Assembly: GCA_017522065.1 (NCBI GenBank)
Contig: JAFXAD010000047.1
Span: forward strand, 1-52,249
Source of the DNA: Bacteroidales bacterium
GTDB lineage: Bacteria; Bacteroidota; Bacteroidia; Bacteroidales; P3
Reading direction: 5' to 3'
DNA: 52,249 nt
Positions 32,551 through 40,727 of the stretch are shown here, in pieces. The first letter of the stretch is position 1, and each line of letters starts with the position of its first letter. Both the position numbers and the translations under genes were made by a program. The notes below the pieces were generated by a model. That model ran no database searches, was not told the origin of the DNA, and saw only the letters and a program-made list of their open reading frames with translations.

Positions 32551-32580
32551 AAAAGGCTTCGACGCAGGTCGAAGCCTTTT
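32551..32580 (+). terminator. Terminator hairpin belonging to the orphan tail
   Basis: AAAAGGCTTCGAC, loop GCAG, then the perfect complement (13 bp) and CTG/TTT. It is nearly the same hairpin as at 40580-40607 after the intact paralogue. Confidence 0.85.
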
Positions 32581-32584
32581 CTGT

Positions 32585-32685
32585 TTGGTTTTCATTTTCG
32601 TGCCGTAGGCCTTTTCGTTTTCGTTATCGTTTTCGTGCCGTAGGCTTTTTCGTTTTTGTGGTTTGCCGTCGGCTCGGCCGACAAC
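32585..32685. repeat. TTTTCG hexamer repeat plus GTCGGC/GCCGAC hairpin
   Basis: TTTTCGTTTTCG-type units interleaved twice with GTGCCGTAGGC end in GCCGTCGGCTCGGCCGACAA. The hexamers match the linker-coding segment of the fused sigma factor (44119-44230), and the hairpin end matches 47061-47083 almost exactly. Confidence 0.85.
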
Positions 32686-32693
32686 GAAGTCGA

Positions 32694-34070
32694 TTAGCCG
32701 AGGCGTTTGAACTGGCATGTGAAGTGGCGCATCAGCTCGGCTTCCCAAGTGATCTCGAGACCGCGCTTGATGGTGTCGCGACGGTCGTAGACGTTCTTGA
32801 GGGCGGCGGCGATGACATCCATGTGGTTGTTGGTGTAGACGCGGCGCGGGATGCAGAGGCGTACGAAGTCGTTGCCACCGAAGCGGTTCTCGCGGGTTAC
32901 GGGGTCGCGGTCGGCGAGGACGTAGCCGATTTCGCAGGCGCGGATGCCGGCCTCGAGGTAGAGCTCGCAGGTCAGTGTCTGTGCGGGGAATTCCTCTTTA
33001 GGGATGTTGGTCAGCACCTTGTCGGCGTCGACGAAGATGGCGTGGCCACCGGCGGGGCGCTGGTAGGGGATGCCGTATTCGTCGAGTTTCTGGGCCAGGT
33101 AGTGGACCTGCTTGATGCGGGTCTCGACCATCTCGAACTCGATGTTCTCTTTCAGACCGACGGCGAGGGCGTCCATATCACGGCCGTTCATACCGCCATA
33201 GGTGAGGAAGCCTTCGAAGGGGATGCAGTACATCTTGGCACCTTCGTACCATTCTTTCTTGTTGGTGGCGATGAAGCCGCCCATGTTGACGAGACCGTCC
33301 TTCTTGGCGCTCATGGTCATGGAGTCGGCGTAGCTGAACATCTCGAGGGCTATTTCGCGGAGGGTCTTGTTCTCGTAGCCCTTCTCGCGGGTCTTGATGA
33401 AGTAGGCGTTCTCGATAAAGCGGGCGCTGTCGACGTTGACGGGCACGCCGTATTTGTGGCAGAGTTCGCAGGTCTCGCGGATGTTCTGCATCGAGACAGG
33501 CTGTCCGCCTACGGTGTTGTTGGTGACGGTGAGGACCATGAAGGGAACGTTGCCCTTGTTCTCCTGGAGGATTTTTTCGAGTTTTTCGAGGTCGACGTTG
33601 CCTTTGAAGGGGACTTCGAGCTGGGTGTCGTAAGCCTCACGCACGGTGACGTCGATGGCGAAAGCCTTGCGGCTCTCGATGTGACCCTTGGTGGTGTCGA
33701 AGTGGGCGTTGCCGGGGATGATGTTGCCCGGTTTGACGAGGTAGCTGAAGAGCACGTTCTCGGCTGCGCGTCCCTGGTGGGTGGGGATGACGTACTCGAA
33801 GCCGGTGAGTTCGGTGATGGTGTCCTTCATGTGGTAGAAGGAACGGGCTCCGCCGTAGCTTTCGTCGCCCATCATCATGGCAGCCCACTGACGGTCGCTC
33901 ATGGCGCCGGTGCCGCTGTCGGTGAGGAGGTCGATGTAGACGTAGTCGCTCTTGAGCATGAATACATTCTGATGGGCTTCGTTGAGCCATTTTTCGCGTT
34001 GTTCGCGAGTGGACTTCTTGATGGGTTCAACCATCTTGATTTTCCACGCTTCTGCAAATGGGAGTTCCAT
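32694..34070 (-). CDS. tnaA: Tryptophanase (L-tryptophan indole-lyase)
   Basis: A 458-residue PLP-dependent beta-eliminating lyase that converts tryptophan to indole, pyruvate and ammonia. Family signatures include IDLLTDSGTGAMSD, THQGRAAENVL, VNVDSARFIENAYFI and the PLP-lysine motif SAKKDG (K257). The choice between tryptophanase and tyrosine phenol-lyase rests on two positions. Residue 381, Arg in C. freundii tyrosine phenol-lyase, is Ile here (CEIG, as in tryptophanases). Near the C-terminus MRHFT carries the His equivalent to E. coli TnaA His463 where the phenol-lyase has Phe. Indole production is therefore the expected activity. A promoter lies ~210 bases upstream, with a short leader frame and hairpins between, hinting at regulation in the leader. 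No tnaB permease is adjacent. Confidence 0.93.
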   Translation of the reverse strand: MELPFAEAWKIKMVEPIKKSTREQREKWLNEAHQNVFMLKSDYVYIDLLTDSGTGAMSDRQWAAMMMGDESYGGARSFYHMKDTITELTGFEYVIPTHQGRAAENVLFSYLVKPGNIIPGNAHFDTTKGHIESRKAFAIDVTVREAYDTQLEVPFKGNVDLEKLEKILQENKGNVPFMVLTVTNNTVGGQPVSMQNIRETCELCHKYGVPVNVDSARFIENAYFIKTREKGYENKTLREIALEMFSYADSMTMSAKKDGLVNMGGFIATNKKEWYEGAKMYCIPFEGFLTYGGMNGRDMDALAVGLKENIEFEMVETRIKQVHYLAQKLDEYGIPYQRPAGGHAIFVDADKVLTNIPKEEFPAQTLTCELYLEAGIRACEIGYVLADRDPVTRENRFGGNDFVRLCIPRRVYTNNHMDVIAAALKNVYDRRDTIKRGLEITWEAELMRHFTCQFKRLG

Positions 34071-34133
34071 AATATTAAATTTTGTTAATTATTTATAGAT
34101 TTTTGGATTTCCAAACTGACAAAACACAAAAAT

Positions 34134-34163
34134 CGGCATACAATTGCTCGTATGTCGATGCCG
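34134..34163 (-). terminator. Candidate attenuator hairpin in the tnaA leader
   Basis: On the minus strand CGGCAT and ATGCCG (outer pair) or CATAC and GTATG (inner pair) form alternative stems around AATTG, followed by ATTTTTGTGTTTT. This is a U-rich, terminator-like arrangement ~60 bases before the tnaA start. A second hairpin (GAGACG/CGTCTC, 34165-34186) precedes it. Confidence 0.4.
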
Positions 34164-34185
34164 TGAGACGTGACCTGCAGCGTCT

Positions 34186-34260
34186 CTAAAAAAGACAATA
34201 AACGTCTCTTTTCTTGATATTTAAGAAAAGTAAACGGGCGTTTATGTCGATGTTGTTCAT
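34186..34260 (-). CDS. Putative 24-residue leader peptide of tnaA
   Basis: The first ATG after the tnaA promoter (19 bases downstream of the -7 box) opens a 24-codon frame (MNNIDINARLLFLNIKKRDV then YCLF) whose TAG stop overlaps the first hairpin stem. The position fits a regulatory leader peptide. It lacks Trp and Pro, so it is not a simple TnaC homologue although the length is the same. Expression is unproven. Confidence 0.35.
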   Translation of the reverse strand: MNNIDINARLLFLNIKKRDVYCLF

Positions 34261-34278
34261 AGTCTTTGTTTGGAGTTG

Positions 34279-34311
34279 CAAAGATACGTGTTTTTTTTGA
34301 ATCGGGGCAAA
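34279..34311 (-). promoter_or_regulatory. Bacteroidetes promoter for the tnaA transcript
   Basis: TATCTTTG (34286-34279 on the minus strand) is a good -7 box. TTTG at 34311-34308 lies 21 bases upstream, slightly longer than the usual 19. Confidence 0.65.
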
Positions 34312-34313
34312 AA

Positions 34314-34859
34314 AACAAAAATAAAACATTGAATGGTAAAATAGTTGTAACTTTGCACTCGTAAATCGAATGTCAAATCACGGTTGTCTGGCATATTAAC
34401 GGGTTATGTCTGTTTGGATGACCAAAAAGTGAATAAATAGAACCCACAAAAAAAATGGAGTTGTGACGCAGCAAATTTGACGTTTTCCGAGACTATATAG
34501 TTAAAGACGCAACGTAAGGTGGAAATGCGATTCGGATAAATTTTTTTACAGGTGATTAGTCGGAGAATCGATGTAATAGTCTTTTTGACGACTAAAAATG
34601 CAGGTTTTGTTTTAATAGTGAAATTGTATATGATTCTTTTGTTTTATTTTTTAAAAAATAAGTATATTTGCAGATGTAATCAAAATAATAAAGGTATGAA
34701 TAAAATATTGAAATCCATTTTCTTATCTCTAATCATTCGTCGTTAATGTGCTTTTGAGAAAACTTTTTCGAAAAGTTTCGCATTTTTTTCTTTGATTGCT
34801 CTCTTGTTGAGAAGATGTGTTTATATTGATAATATTGAGATTTTTAATAATTAAAGTAT
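34314..34859 (+). other. AT-rich gap with two promoter-like boxes and only tiny reading frames
   Basis: Two -7 boxes on the plus strand stand out: TAACTTTG at 34348-34355 (TTG at 34329-34331) and TATATTTG at 34663-34670 (TTTG at 34638-34641). After the first, only frames of 8-9 codons occur, so it may drive a non-coding RNA or a dead gene. After the second, a 16-codon frame (34696-34746, MNKILKSIFLSLIIRR) resembles the start of a signal peptide and then stops. The intact secreted-protein gene begins at 34860. No further structure was recognised. Confidence 0.5.
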
Positions 34860-36446
34860 ATGAAAAGATTATTTGTGTCTTTTTTTAGTGTTGTTTTTAA
34901 TGTATTTATATTCAATACCGTATTGGCTCAGAGCAGCGGTATGGTACGAATGGTTTCCGACAATGAACATGTTTCATTTAAGACAATAGTCAGAAACTAT
35001 AATGATAAGTATAATATTGTTATGGATTATGGTTTGGATGTTGCTGGACCTAATCCTAATAATTTGGTATCGCAGTATTCTACTTTTTATATGCACAATA
35101 TTGAAAGTGGAGAATTGATACGACTTTTCAAATTGGAATTCGGGTATTGTGTTAATGACGTGAGATTTGTTGCTCTAAAAAGGGATTCGACGGGAATGGA
35201 TATTGATACTTTTTGTTGTTTTTGTGGGACAAAATACATTTATAGAGGGGAGGAGCTGCTTCCCTCATTAGAAGATGATCCGACACCCGTGCAATATGTT
35301 GTCGACAGCGCTGGTTTTGCTGGTTTTTTTTTGATGGATGATGCTGTAGATGCAACATTAAATCCTTCGCAGCCTTCAAATGCAACTGCTAAAGTACGCG
35401 AGGTAGAAGGTACTTCTTCATTATATAGAATGGCAAGCTATTCGGAAGCCCCCTCTCGCTATTATGAGGGATCAGGCTACTATGAAAACGCTGTTTTGGA
35501 CATAATAGGGATAACGGCAGACACTTTAAATTCCAGACCTTGCTTTGCAAGAGCCAAATTCTATCCTGAGTACAACAACTCAATACTTTGGGACAATAAT
35601 CTGCGTTACAATGAATTCTCTGACGAGATAATATGTGATGTTACAAGCACGAACGATTATGTTGTTACGGTATCAAAGTTTAAGGGTAACAGGCATGATG
35701 TTTTTTTACGGGTTAGTGAAAAAGAATCATTAAGTTGCATGGGCGGATGTGAATTGAATGATCAAGTGTATTTTCTTGATTGGAAAGGATTATCTATATG
35801 TGCATTTGAAGGTGTAGACGGTGATGGTGTTGTTGTGTGGGACTCGTTGAGGTTGTGCTATTTGGATAGGCACGTGGATGAATATGCATTGGCTATAGGT
35901 ATACAAGCAGACACATTGAGTGGTATACTTACGTTAAGATATATGATTAAAGGGAAGAATTCTTTTTTGAGGGGAAGCTTTGAAAGGGGTTTTTATCGTT
36001 TAAGCGAGTTGGCTTATATGCCGATACAAAAAACGAACATCACGTTGACGCGCGACAGAGACAGTAATTATTCGATTTCGAGATTTAATGCGTGGCCGTT
36101 TGACAATGATAATGTGTGTGATTTTTTTGATCATTATGTTAGTTCGCCTAATTATCAACAACAATCAATAGCCATATATAATGGTTATGGGTTAATAAGG
36201 GGATGCGTAAATGAAAATGGTCATGAGCCTTTTGCATTAATGTTTTATCCCTGGGCTAGCCCTCAAAATGCAAATGACTGTGCTATGATTACGCATGATG
36301 CTTGGTACAAAGCATCAATAGATACCGAGGACGATACAAGGCAATTCAGAATAAAAATAAGATATCCATATAACACTATAAAGTATCCAAATTATTATAT
36401 ACCTTTTGAACCATACATTCAACCGATGGAGCAATTGTGCGAATAG
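34860..36446 (+). CDS. Secreted protein of unknown function, AT-rich gene
   Basis: A 528-residue protein with a signal peptide (MKRLFVSFFSVVFNVFIFNT then VLAQ). The mature part is Asp/Tyr/Ser-rich with beta-strand-like alternation and several Cys (CCFC near residue 118, CMGGC near 296). Short segments such as VGNRHDVFLR-like KGNRHDVFLR and DWKGLSICAFE do not match a family I recognise. There is no T9SS sorting domain at the C-terminus (ends PMEQLCE), so it is probably periplasmic or exported otherwise. The coding sequence is clearly more AT-rich than genes on either side, with many ATA, TTA and AAT codons, suggesting a different origin. It is followed 56 bases later by a T9SS cargo gene of similar composition. 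Confidence 0.7.
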   Translation: MKRLFVSFFSVVFNVFIFNTVLAQSSGMVRMVSDNEHVSFKTIVRNYNDKYNIVMDYGLDVAGPNPNNLVSQYSTFYMHNIESGELIRLFKLEFGYCVNDVRFVALKRDSTGMDIDTFCCFCGTKYIYRGEELLPSLEDDPTPVQYVVDSAGFAGFFLMDDAVDATLNPSQPSNATAKVREVEGTSSLYRMASYSEAPSRYYEGSGYYENAVLDIIGITADTLNSRPCFARAKFYPEYNNSILWDNNLRYNEFSDEIICDVTSTNDYVVTVSKFKGNRHDVFLRVSEKESLSCMGGCELNDQVYFLDWKGLSICAFEGVDGDGVVVWDSLRLCYLDRHVDEYALAIGIQADTLSGILTLRYMIKGKNSFLRGSFERGFYRLSELAYMPIQKTNITLTRDRDSNYSISRFNAWPFDNDNVCDFFDHYVSSPNYQQQSIAIYNGYGLIRGCVNENGHEPFALMFYPWASPQNANDCAMITHDAWYKASIDTEDDTRQFRIKIRYPYNTIKYPNYYIPFEPYIQPMEQLCE

Positions 36447-36502
36447 GCTGACATGTTGGTGTGTGTATTTTTTTTGTTATGAATTTAAATAAATATATTG
36501 TT

Positions 36503-38266
36503 ATGAAAACAGAAGTTAAGGTCGGATTCTTTTTGAAAATATTTATTTTATCGTTAGTTCTTTTATCAAATGAGGCGTCCTTTTGCCAAATACCAATAAC
36601 ACATAGAGTTTATCCGGCATTGTTCTGCTCCGACTGTGATACTATTCCCTCGCGCTACGATAAATACTATTATACCCAATGGTACGACGAGTTGCCGTTG
36701 TATGGCGCTACGGACAGTTGTTATACGGATAGTTTTTACGCAGATTACATGGATCTTACACTTGCAGTGTGGCACTATGCGAAACAGCCGATGCAGGTCA
36801 AAGGGTTGGTGGCTTTGGTGGATCCTACATCCTGTGGACAACCGTACTTGGAAGATGTGAAGCTGCCGGAATATACGCGTCTGTATCAGTTGACGATGAA
36901 GGACTCGTCGTGGAATGGCATGCCAACGCCATGGGCAATGAATATCGATCTGCAGTTGTTGGACTCTCTCCGTTGGGACACGGTCAAACCGCATTGGATG
37001 CCTATCGAACAGGGTGGTATCCACAATATTGTGAAGTATATTTATGCATACGAATGCTATTTCGATACGCCTATATGGGTGGATTCGGATTTCTATATTG
37101 ATGGGACTTATAATAACAATGTGCCTTATCATGATACTATTTGGGGTATGACATACGAGCATGTGGCTTATACAATCCCGACATGGTATGTGGCTATTGG
37201 GAGGACAAATGTTCCGAAAAAGGGTTTTTGGGATGAGGATTGTCCCAATTGGAGGACCGAGGACCCTATATGGTCGGTTATGGATGGGCATGTGGCTGTG
37301 TATGATCAAGTTGGGAATTATGGATGGCACTGCCCATGGCCAGTCAGCTATATAGGTATGTTCCTGCCCATTGTGGACCAACTGAACATAGAGGTGGGTG
37401 TATGCGACACGGCACGTGGAAGCGTGCGCGGTGGAGGGCGGTATCCCGTCGGATGGTACGATACGCTGGTGGCTGTGCCTAATTATGGATACGCCTTTGA
37501 TGGGTGGAACGATGGCTGTACGGACAATCCACGAATTGTACATCCTGATGGAGACACTTCGTTTTCGGCATGTTTTGTCTCAACGAGTTGTCATGATATT
37601 CAAGTGCTTTCGGACAACGAGGCTTGGGGCTCCGTGAGTGGTGGGGGGTGCTACTATGAGCAGCAACCGGCTACAATTGAAGCTACACCGACACCGAGGC
37701 ACTTGTTCTCACATTGGAACGATGGAAACACTGACAATCCGAGGATTGTATATGCCAGTAGCGACACTCTCTTTACGGCTCATTTCACTGAACCGTTGTA
37801 TATGCTGACTGTCACTTCGGACAATGAGGACTTGGGCACTGTCGACGGAAGTGGCATATACTATCATGGCGACACGGCAGTGATATCGGCCACACCGATA
37901 GGGTATACGCTTTTCGACTCGTGGAACGATGGCGACTGGAGTAACCCTCGCAGCGTGGTCGTCTCGCAAGACACGTCATTCAAGGCTTTCTTTATGTCGT
38001 TAGACGGCATTGAGAGTCCATACGTATTGCATTTCAGCATAGCTCCTAACCCGGCAACGAACAGCATCGGCATTGTTGTGGGAAGTGATATGGAGAATGG
38101 ACACTATGAGGTTGATATTTTTGACGACAAGGGGAGCAAGGTTTTGTCGACAACAATAGAAGGCCCAAACTCGGAGGTGGACATATCCTCGATAAGCAGT
38201 GGTATATACTATCTGCGTGTGTCTGCAAACGGGAAGATGGGGGTGAAGAGTTTTGTGAAAAAGTGA
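36503..38266 (+). CDS. Secreted protein with three InlB-B-like repeats and T9SS type A domain
   Basis: A 587-residue exported protein. The start at 36503 gives a proper signal peptide (MKTEVKVGFFLKIFILSLVL, then LSNEASFCQ); the upstream in-frame GTG at 36461 adds only polar residues. The N-terminal ~300 residues are Trp/Tyr-rich and unknown. Three ~70-residue repeats follow, each of the form RGSVRGGGRYPVGWYDTL, YAFDGWNDG.TDNPRIV and D.SF.A.F. These are the divergent InlB B-repeat/Flg_new-like beta-grasp units common in surface adhesins. The last ~75 residues (FSIAPNPATNSIGIVV, VDIFDDKGSKVLS, SSGIYYLRVS) form a type A sorting domain. A 101-bp tandem repeat begins 21 bases after the stop. Surface attachment is inferred. 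Confidence 0.86.
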   Translation: MKTEVKVGFFLKIFILSLVLLSNEASFCQIPITHRVYPALFCSDCDTIPSRYDKYYYTQWYDELPLYGATDSCYTDSFYADYMDLTLAVWHYAKQPMQVKGLVALVDPTSCGQPYLEDVKLPEYTRLYQLTMKDSSWNGMPTPWAMNIDLQLLDSLRWDTVKPHWMPIEQGGIHNIVKYIYAYECYFDTPIWVDSDFYIDGTYNNNVPYHDTIWGMTYEHVAYTIPTWYVAIGRTNVPKKGFWDEDCPNWRTEDPIWSVMDGHVAVYDQVGNYGWHCPWPVSYIGMFLPIVDQLNIEVGVCDTARGSVRGGGRYPVGWYDTLVAVPNYGYAFDGWNDGCTDNPRIVHPDGDTSFSACFVSTSCHDIQVLSDNEAWGSVSGGGCYYEQQPATIEATPTPRHLFSHWNDGNTDNPRIVYASSDTLFTAHFTEPLYMLTVTSDNEDLGTVDGSGIYYHGDTAVISATPIGYTLFDSWNDGDWSNPRSVVVSQDTSFKAFFMSLDGIESPYVLHFSIAPNPATNSIGIVVGSDMENGHYEVDIFDDKGSKVLSTTIEGPNSEVDISSISSGIYYLRVSANGKMGVKSFVKK

Positions 38267-38287
38267 CAGAGGATTGATTACTTTTTT

Positions 38288-38756
38288 AACGGCGAATTAC
38301 TCTAATTACTCGAAAGCTACGCAGGACTTGAATACAGGCAAATTACTCTAATGAATTACTAAACGGCGAAATACTCTGATATTTTTTAAACGGCGAATTT
38401 CTCGAATTACTCGAAAGCTACGCAGGACTTGAATACAGGTAAATTACTCTAATAAATTATTAAATGGCTAAATACTCTGATATTTTTTAAACGGCGAATT
38501 ACTCTAATTACTCGAAAGCTACGTGGGAATTGATTACAGGCAAATTACTCTAATGAATTACTAAACGGCGAAATATTCTGATATTTTTCAAACGGCGATT
38601 TTTTCGAATTACTCGAAAGCTACGCGGGAATTGAATACAGGCGAATTACTCTAATGAATTATTAAATGGCTAAATACTCTGGTATTTTTTTAACGGCGAA
38701 TTTCTCGAATTACTCGAAAGCTACGCGGGAATTGATTACAGGCAAATTACTCTAAT
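38288..38756. repeat. 101-bp tandem repeat, 4.6 copies, ending at a candidate start codon
   Basis: Copies begin with AACGGCGA at 38288, 38389, 38490, 38591 and 38692: four intervals of exactly 101 bp. The fifth copy stops after ACTCTAAT at 38756, directly before an ATG. Each unit contains TACTCGAAAGCTACG and TACAGG followed by AAATTACTCTAAT. Two subtypes alternate in the second half (CTAAACGGCGAAATA versus TTAAATGGCTAAATA), so some higher-order 202-bp structure is visible. Confidence 0.97.
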
Positions 38757-38833
38757 ATGAAAATTAATGTTTTGAGGAGGCAGTGTGCCATGATGATGAA
38801 AAACATTCGCAAAAAGCAAAGGGCTCCTTTCTT

Positions 38834-38860
38834 TCCGCAAGCAAGGATGCTTGCGTTCCA
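38834..38860 (+). repeat. REP-like hairpin copy just before the leucine-rich-repeat gene start
   Basis: CGCAAGCAAGGATGCTTGCG forms an 8-bp stem with one internal change. It ends two bases before ATG 38862, which is one reason not to accept the upstream in-frame ATG at 38757 as the start. Confidence 0.8.
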
Positions 38861-38861
38861 A

Positions 38862-40577
38862 ATGTGGAATCGTACCAGTTTTTCGTTTTTGTACATAGTT
38901 TTTTTTCTTGTACAGTTTTTGGGAGTCCATACGGAGGCTAACGCTCAGACCTATTCCGAAGTGTCGCCGTCGGGCGACCTGCTTTATTACACCATCGCGA
39001 ACGGTTATGCTACGCTGACGGGCAGGAGCCATTCCGTCACGAGTGCAAATCCTTACATCAATTTAGTCATACCGTACCATATAACCTACAATGGGACACC
39101 AATGCCCGTAAGGATTATAGGCGACAGCGCTTTCTTAAATGACTACGAGTTGGCTGACGTTGTGATTCCTCAGAGCGTCAAGGAAATAGGGCAAGAGGCT
39201 TTCGGATACTGCTGCTCGTTGGGGACAATCCATGTCCCCTCCTCCGTGCTGTCGATAGGGAACGGCGCATTCAAGAGTGTCCCCAACGTGGAATATCACG
39301 GCAGTGCAGAGGAGGCCGATGAATACTGGGGTGCAATGTACATGAATGCATTCGAGGAGGATGGGTGGTGCTACGAAGACAGTACGCGAAGGTTTCTGAT
39401 TCATGCCGATAGGAGTGTGACGAAATATATGCTTCCGAGCGGTGTGGAGTATGCCTTATACACTGCATTCAATGGAACCATGGTCGACACGGTGTATGTA
39501 GACTCGGAGCACCCGATGAGCGATGCCTTCTCGTTCAAGAGATGCCTAAACCTAAAAGTCGTATACTTTGATATGAATTCCCGCGTCTTGGCGATTTATG
39601 ATGTTTTTGCCAGCTGCCCGCAATTGAGGGAATTCAACATCGGCAGTACCATAGTGGATTTGCCTCTTTCGGTGTGCAAGGACTGCCCCTCGCTGCGAGA
39701 GGTATACATACCAGGCAACATCACAAGGCTACATCCCGAATCCTTTGCCAGATGCAGCGGATTGAGAACGGTGTATATAGACAATGGACTAATCGAGATG
39801 TACGACGTCTGTTTTTCCGGATGCACGAGTCTGCGAGATGTATACCTTGGGGGAAAGCTAAAGACTATAGGACCCGGCTGCTTCGGTGGCTGCGACAGCA
39901 TCAGAGAAGTGGTGTTGCCAAAAAGCGTCGTGTCGATTGGCGGGGCGTTCAAGATGTGCCCCAATATCGAAAAGGTTACATGCATGGCCCCGGTGCCGCC
40001 TGCCGTAGGCAGTGGCAGCAATAGGGCTTTTCAAGGTTGCCCCGCCGATGTGGAGGTTACCGTGCCCTGTGGTGCCGAGGATGACTATTCGGCAGCATGG
40101 ACCATGTTCGGTTCCTTTGGTAGTGCTCCGTTCTCGGTACGGGCCGTCTCGGAGGATGAAAAGAAAGGCATTGCACAGACGACGCAACAGCCCACATGCG
40201 ACAATCCATACGCCACGGTCGAGGCATTCCCACTTGTTGGCTATGCGTTTGACCGTTGGAGCGATGGCTCGACGCAGAACCCGTACACAGTCCGCCTCAA
40301 CGATGGCGGAACCGTTGAACTCGTGGCCATGTTCAAATCGCTCAATGCAATAGAAGAGCCCCCCGTTGCCGCGCCTATTGTGGTATATACGCGCGAAGGG
40401 AGCATTGTCGTGGCGGGATGCAACGGCACCACCGTCGAAATCTACGACATTCAGGGACGTAGAGTTGGTGGTGGAATTGTAGTGTCGGACAGGATAGAAG
40501 TCAAGGTCCCGTCGACAGGTATATACATCGTCCGTACCGGCGACGGCCGAAGCAGGAAATGCGTTGTAGTGAAATAA
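38862..40577 (+). CDS. BspA-type leucine-rich-repeat surface protein with InlB-B repeat and T9SS type A-like domain
   Basis: A 571-residue exported protein. The signal peptide from ATG 38862 is MWNRTSFSFLYIVFFLVQFL then GVHTEANAQ. Residues ~55-350 hold LRR_5/BspA units: IGDSAFLNDYELADVVIPQS, IGQEAFGYCCSLGTIHVPSS, CPSLREVYIPGNITRLHPES and CTSLRDVYLGGKLKTIGPGC. Around 410-450 there is one InlB-B-like unit (GYAFDRWSDGSTQNPYTVRL). The C-terminal ~75 residues (VEIYDIQGRRVGGG, TGIYIVRTGDG) resemble a compact type A sorting domain. BspA-like proteins mediate adhesion to host or matrix proteins. An upstream in-frame start at 38757 would translate through a REP-like hairpin and is less likely. The gene ends in a terminator, and an orphan copy of its last ~95 bases lies at 32455. 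Confidence 0.88.
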   Translation: MWNRTSFSFLYIVFFLVQFLGVHTEANAQTYSEVSPSGDLLYYTIANGYATLTGRSHSVTSANPYINLVIPYHITYNGTPMPVRIIGDSAFLNDYELADVVIPQSVKEIGQEAFGYCCSLGTIHVPSSVLSIGNGAFKSVPNVEYHGSAEEADEYWGAMYMNAFEEDGWCYEDSTRRFLIHADRSVTKYMLPSGVEYALYTAFNGTMVDTVYVDSEHPMSDAFSFKRCLNLKVVYFDMNSRVLAIYDVFASCPQLREFNIGSTIVDLPLSVCKDCPSLREVYIPGNITRLHPESFARCSGLRTVYIDNGLIEMYDVCFSGCTSLRDVYLGGKLKTIGPGCFGGCDSIREVVLPKSVVSIGGAFKMCPNIEKVTCMAPVPPAVGSGSNRAFQGCPADVEVTVPCGAEDDYSAAWTMFGSFGSAPFSVRAVSEDEKKGIAQTTQQPTCDNPYATVEAFPLVGYAFDRWSDGSTQNPYTVRLNDGGTVELVAMFKSLNAIEEPPVAAPIVVYTREGSIVVAGCNGTTVEIYDIQGRRVGGGIVVSDRIEVKVPSTGIYIVRTGDGRSRKCVVVK

Positions 40578-40579
40578 AG

Positions 40580-40607
40580 AAAGGCTTCGACGTGGGTCGA
40601 AGCCTTT
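40580..40607 (+). terminator. Intrinsic terminator after the leucine-rich-repeat gene
   Basis: AAAGGCTTCGAC, loop GTGG, perfect 12-bp complement, then TTC. It begins three bases after the stop. Confidence 0.88.
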
Positions 40608-40621
40608 TTCGTAAATATGAG

Positions 40622-40651
40622 TTTTTCGCAAGCAGGGATGCTTGCGTACCA
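40622..40651 (+). repeat. REP-like hairpin (CGCAAGCA/TGCTTGCG)
   Basis: CGCAAGCAGGGATGCTTGCG is a perfect 8-bp stem with a 4-base loop, followed by TACCA as in the copies at 27018 and 52158. It lies between the terminator and the next promoter. Confidence 0.88.
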
Positions 40652-40676
40652 GATTTATAAAACATGGGATGTCAGA

Positions 40677-40707
40677 TTTGGGATTGAAACTGTGTATTAT
40701 ATATTTG
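40677..40707 (+). promoter_or_regulatory. Consensus Bacteroidetes promoter
   Basis: TTTG (40677-40680), exactly 19 bases, then TATATTTG (40700-40707): a full match to the housekeeping consensus. It sits 20 bases before ATG 40728 and fixes that start. Confidence 0.85.
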
Positions 40708-40727
40708 TAACCAGAAGTTACCATAAA

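Noticed and set aside
32694-34070. Tyrosine phenol-lyase (tpl)
   Set aside because: The phenol-lyase Arg381 is Ile here and the C-terminal Phe is His, both as in tryptophanases.
38288-38756. 101-bp repeats as a CRISPR or origin iteron array
   Set aside because: There are no unique spacers and no replication initiator gene; it is a minisatellite-type tandem repeat.
38757-38861. N-terminal extension of the leucine-rich-repeat protein
   Set aside because: It would translate the REP-like hairpin and precede the signal peptide with ~35 polar/basic residues; ATG 38862 gives a normal signal peptide.
40617-40727. N-terminal extension of the carboxypeptidase-regulatory-like protein
   Set aside because: It spans a REP-like hairpin and a perfect consensus promoter (40677-40707), so it cannot be coding from that transcript.
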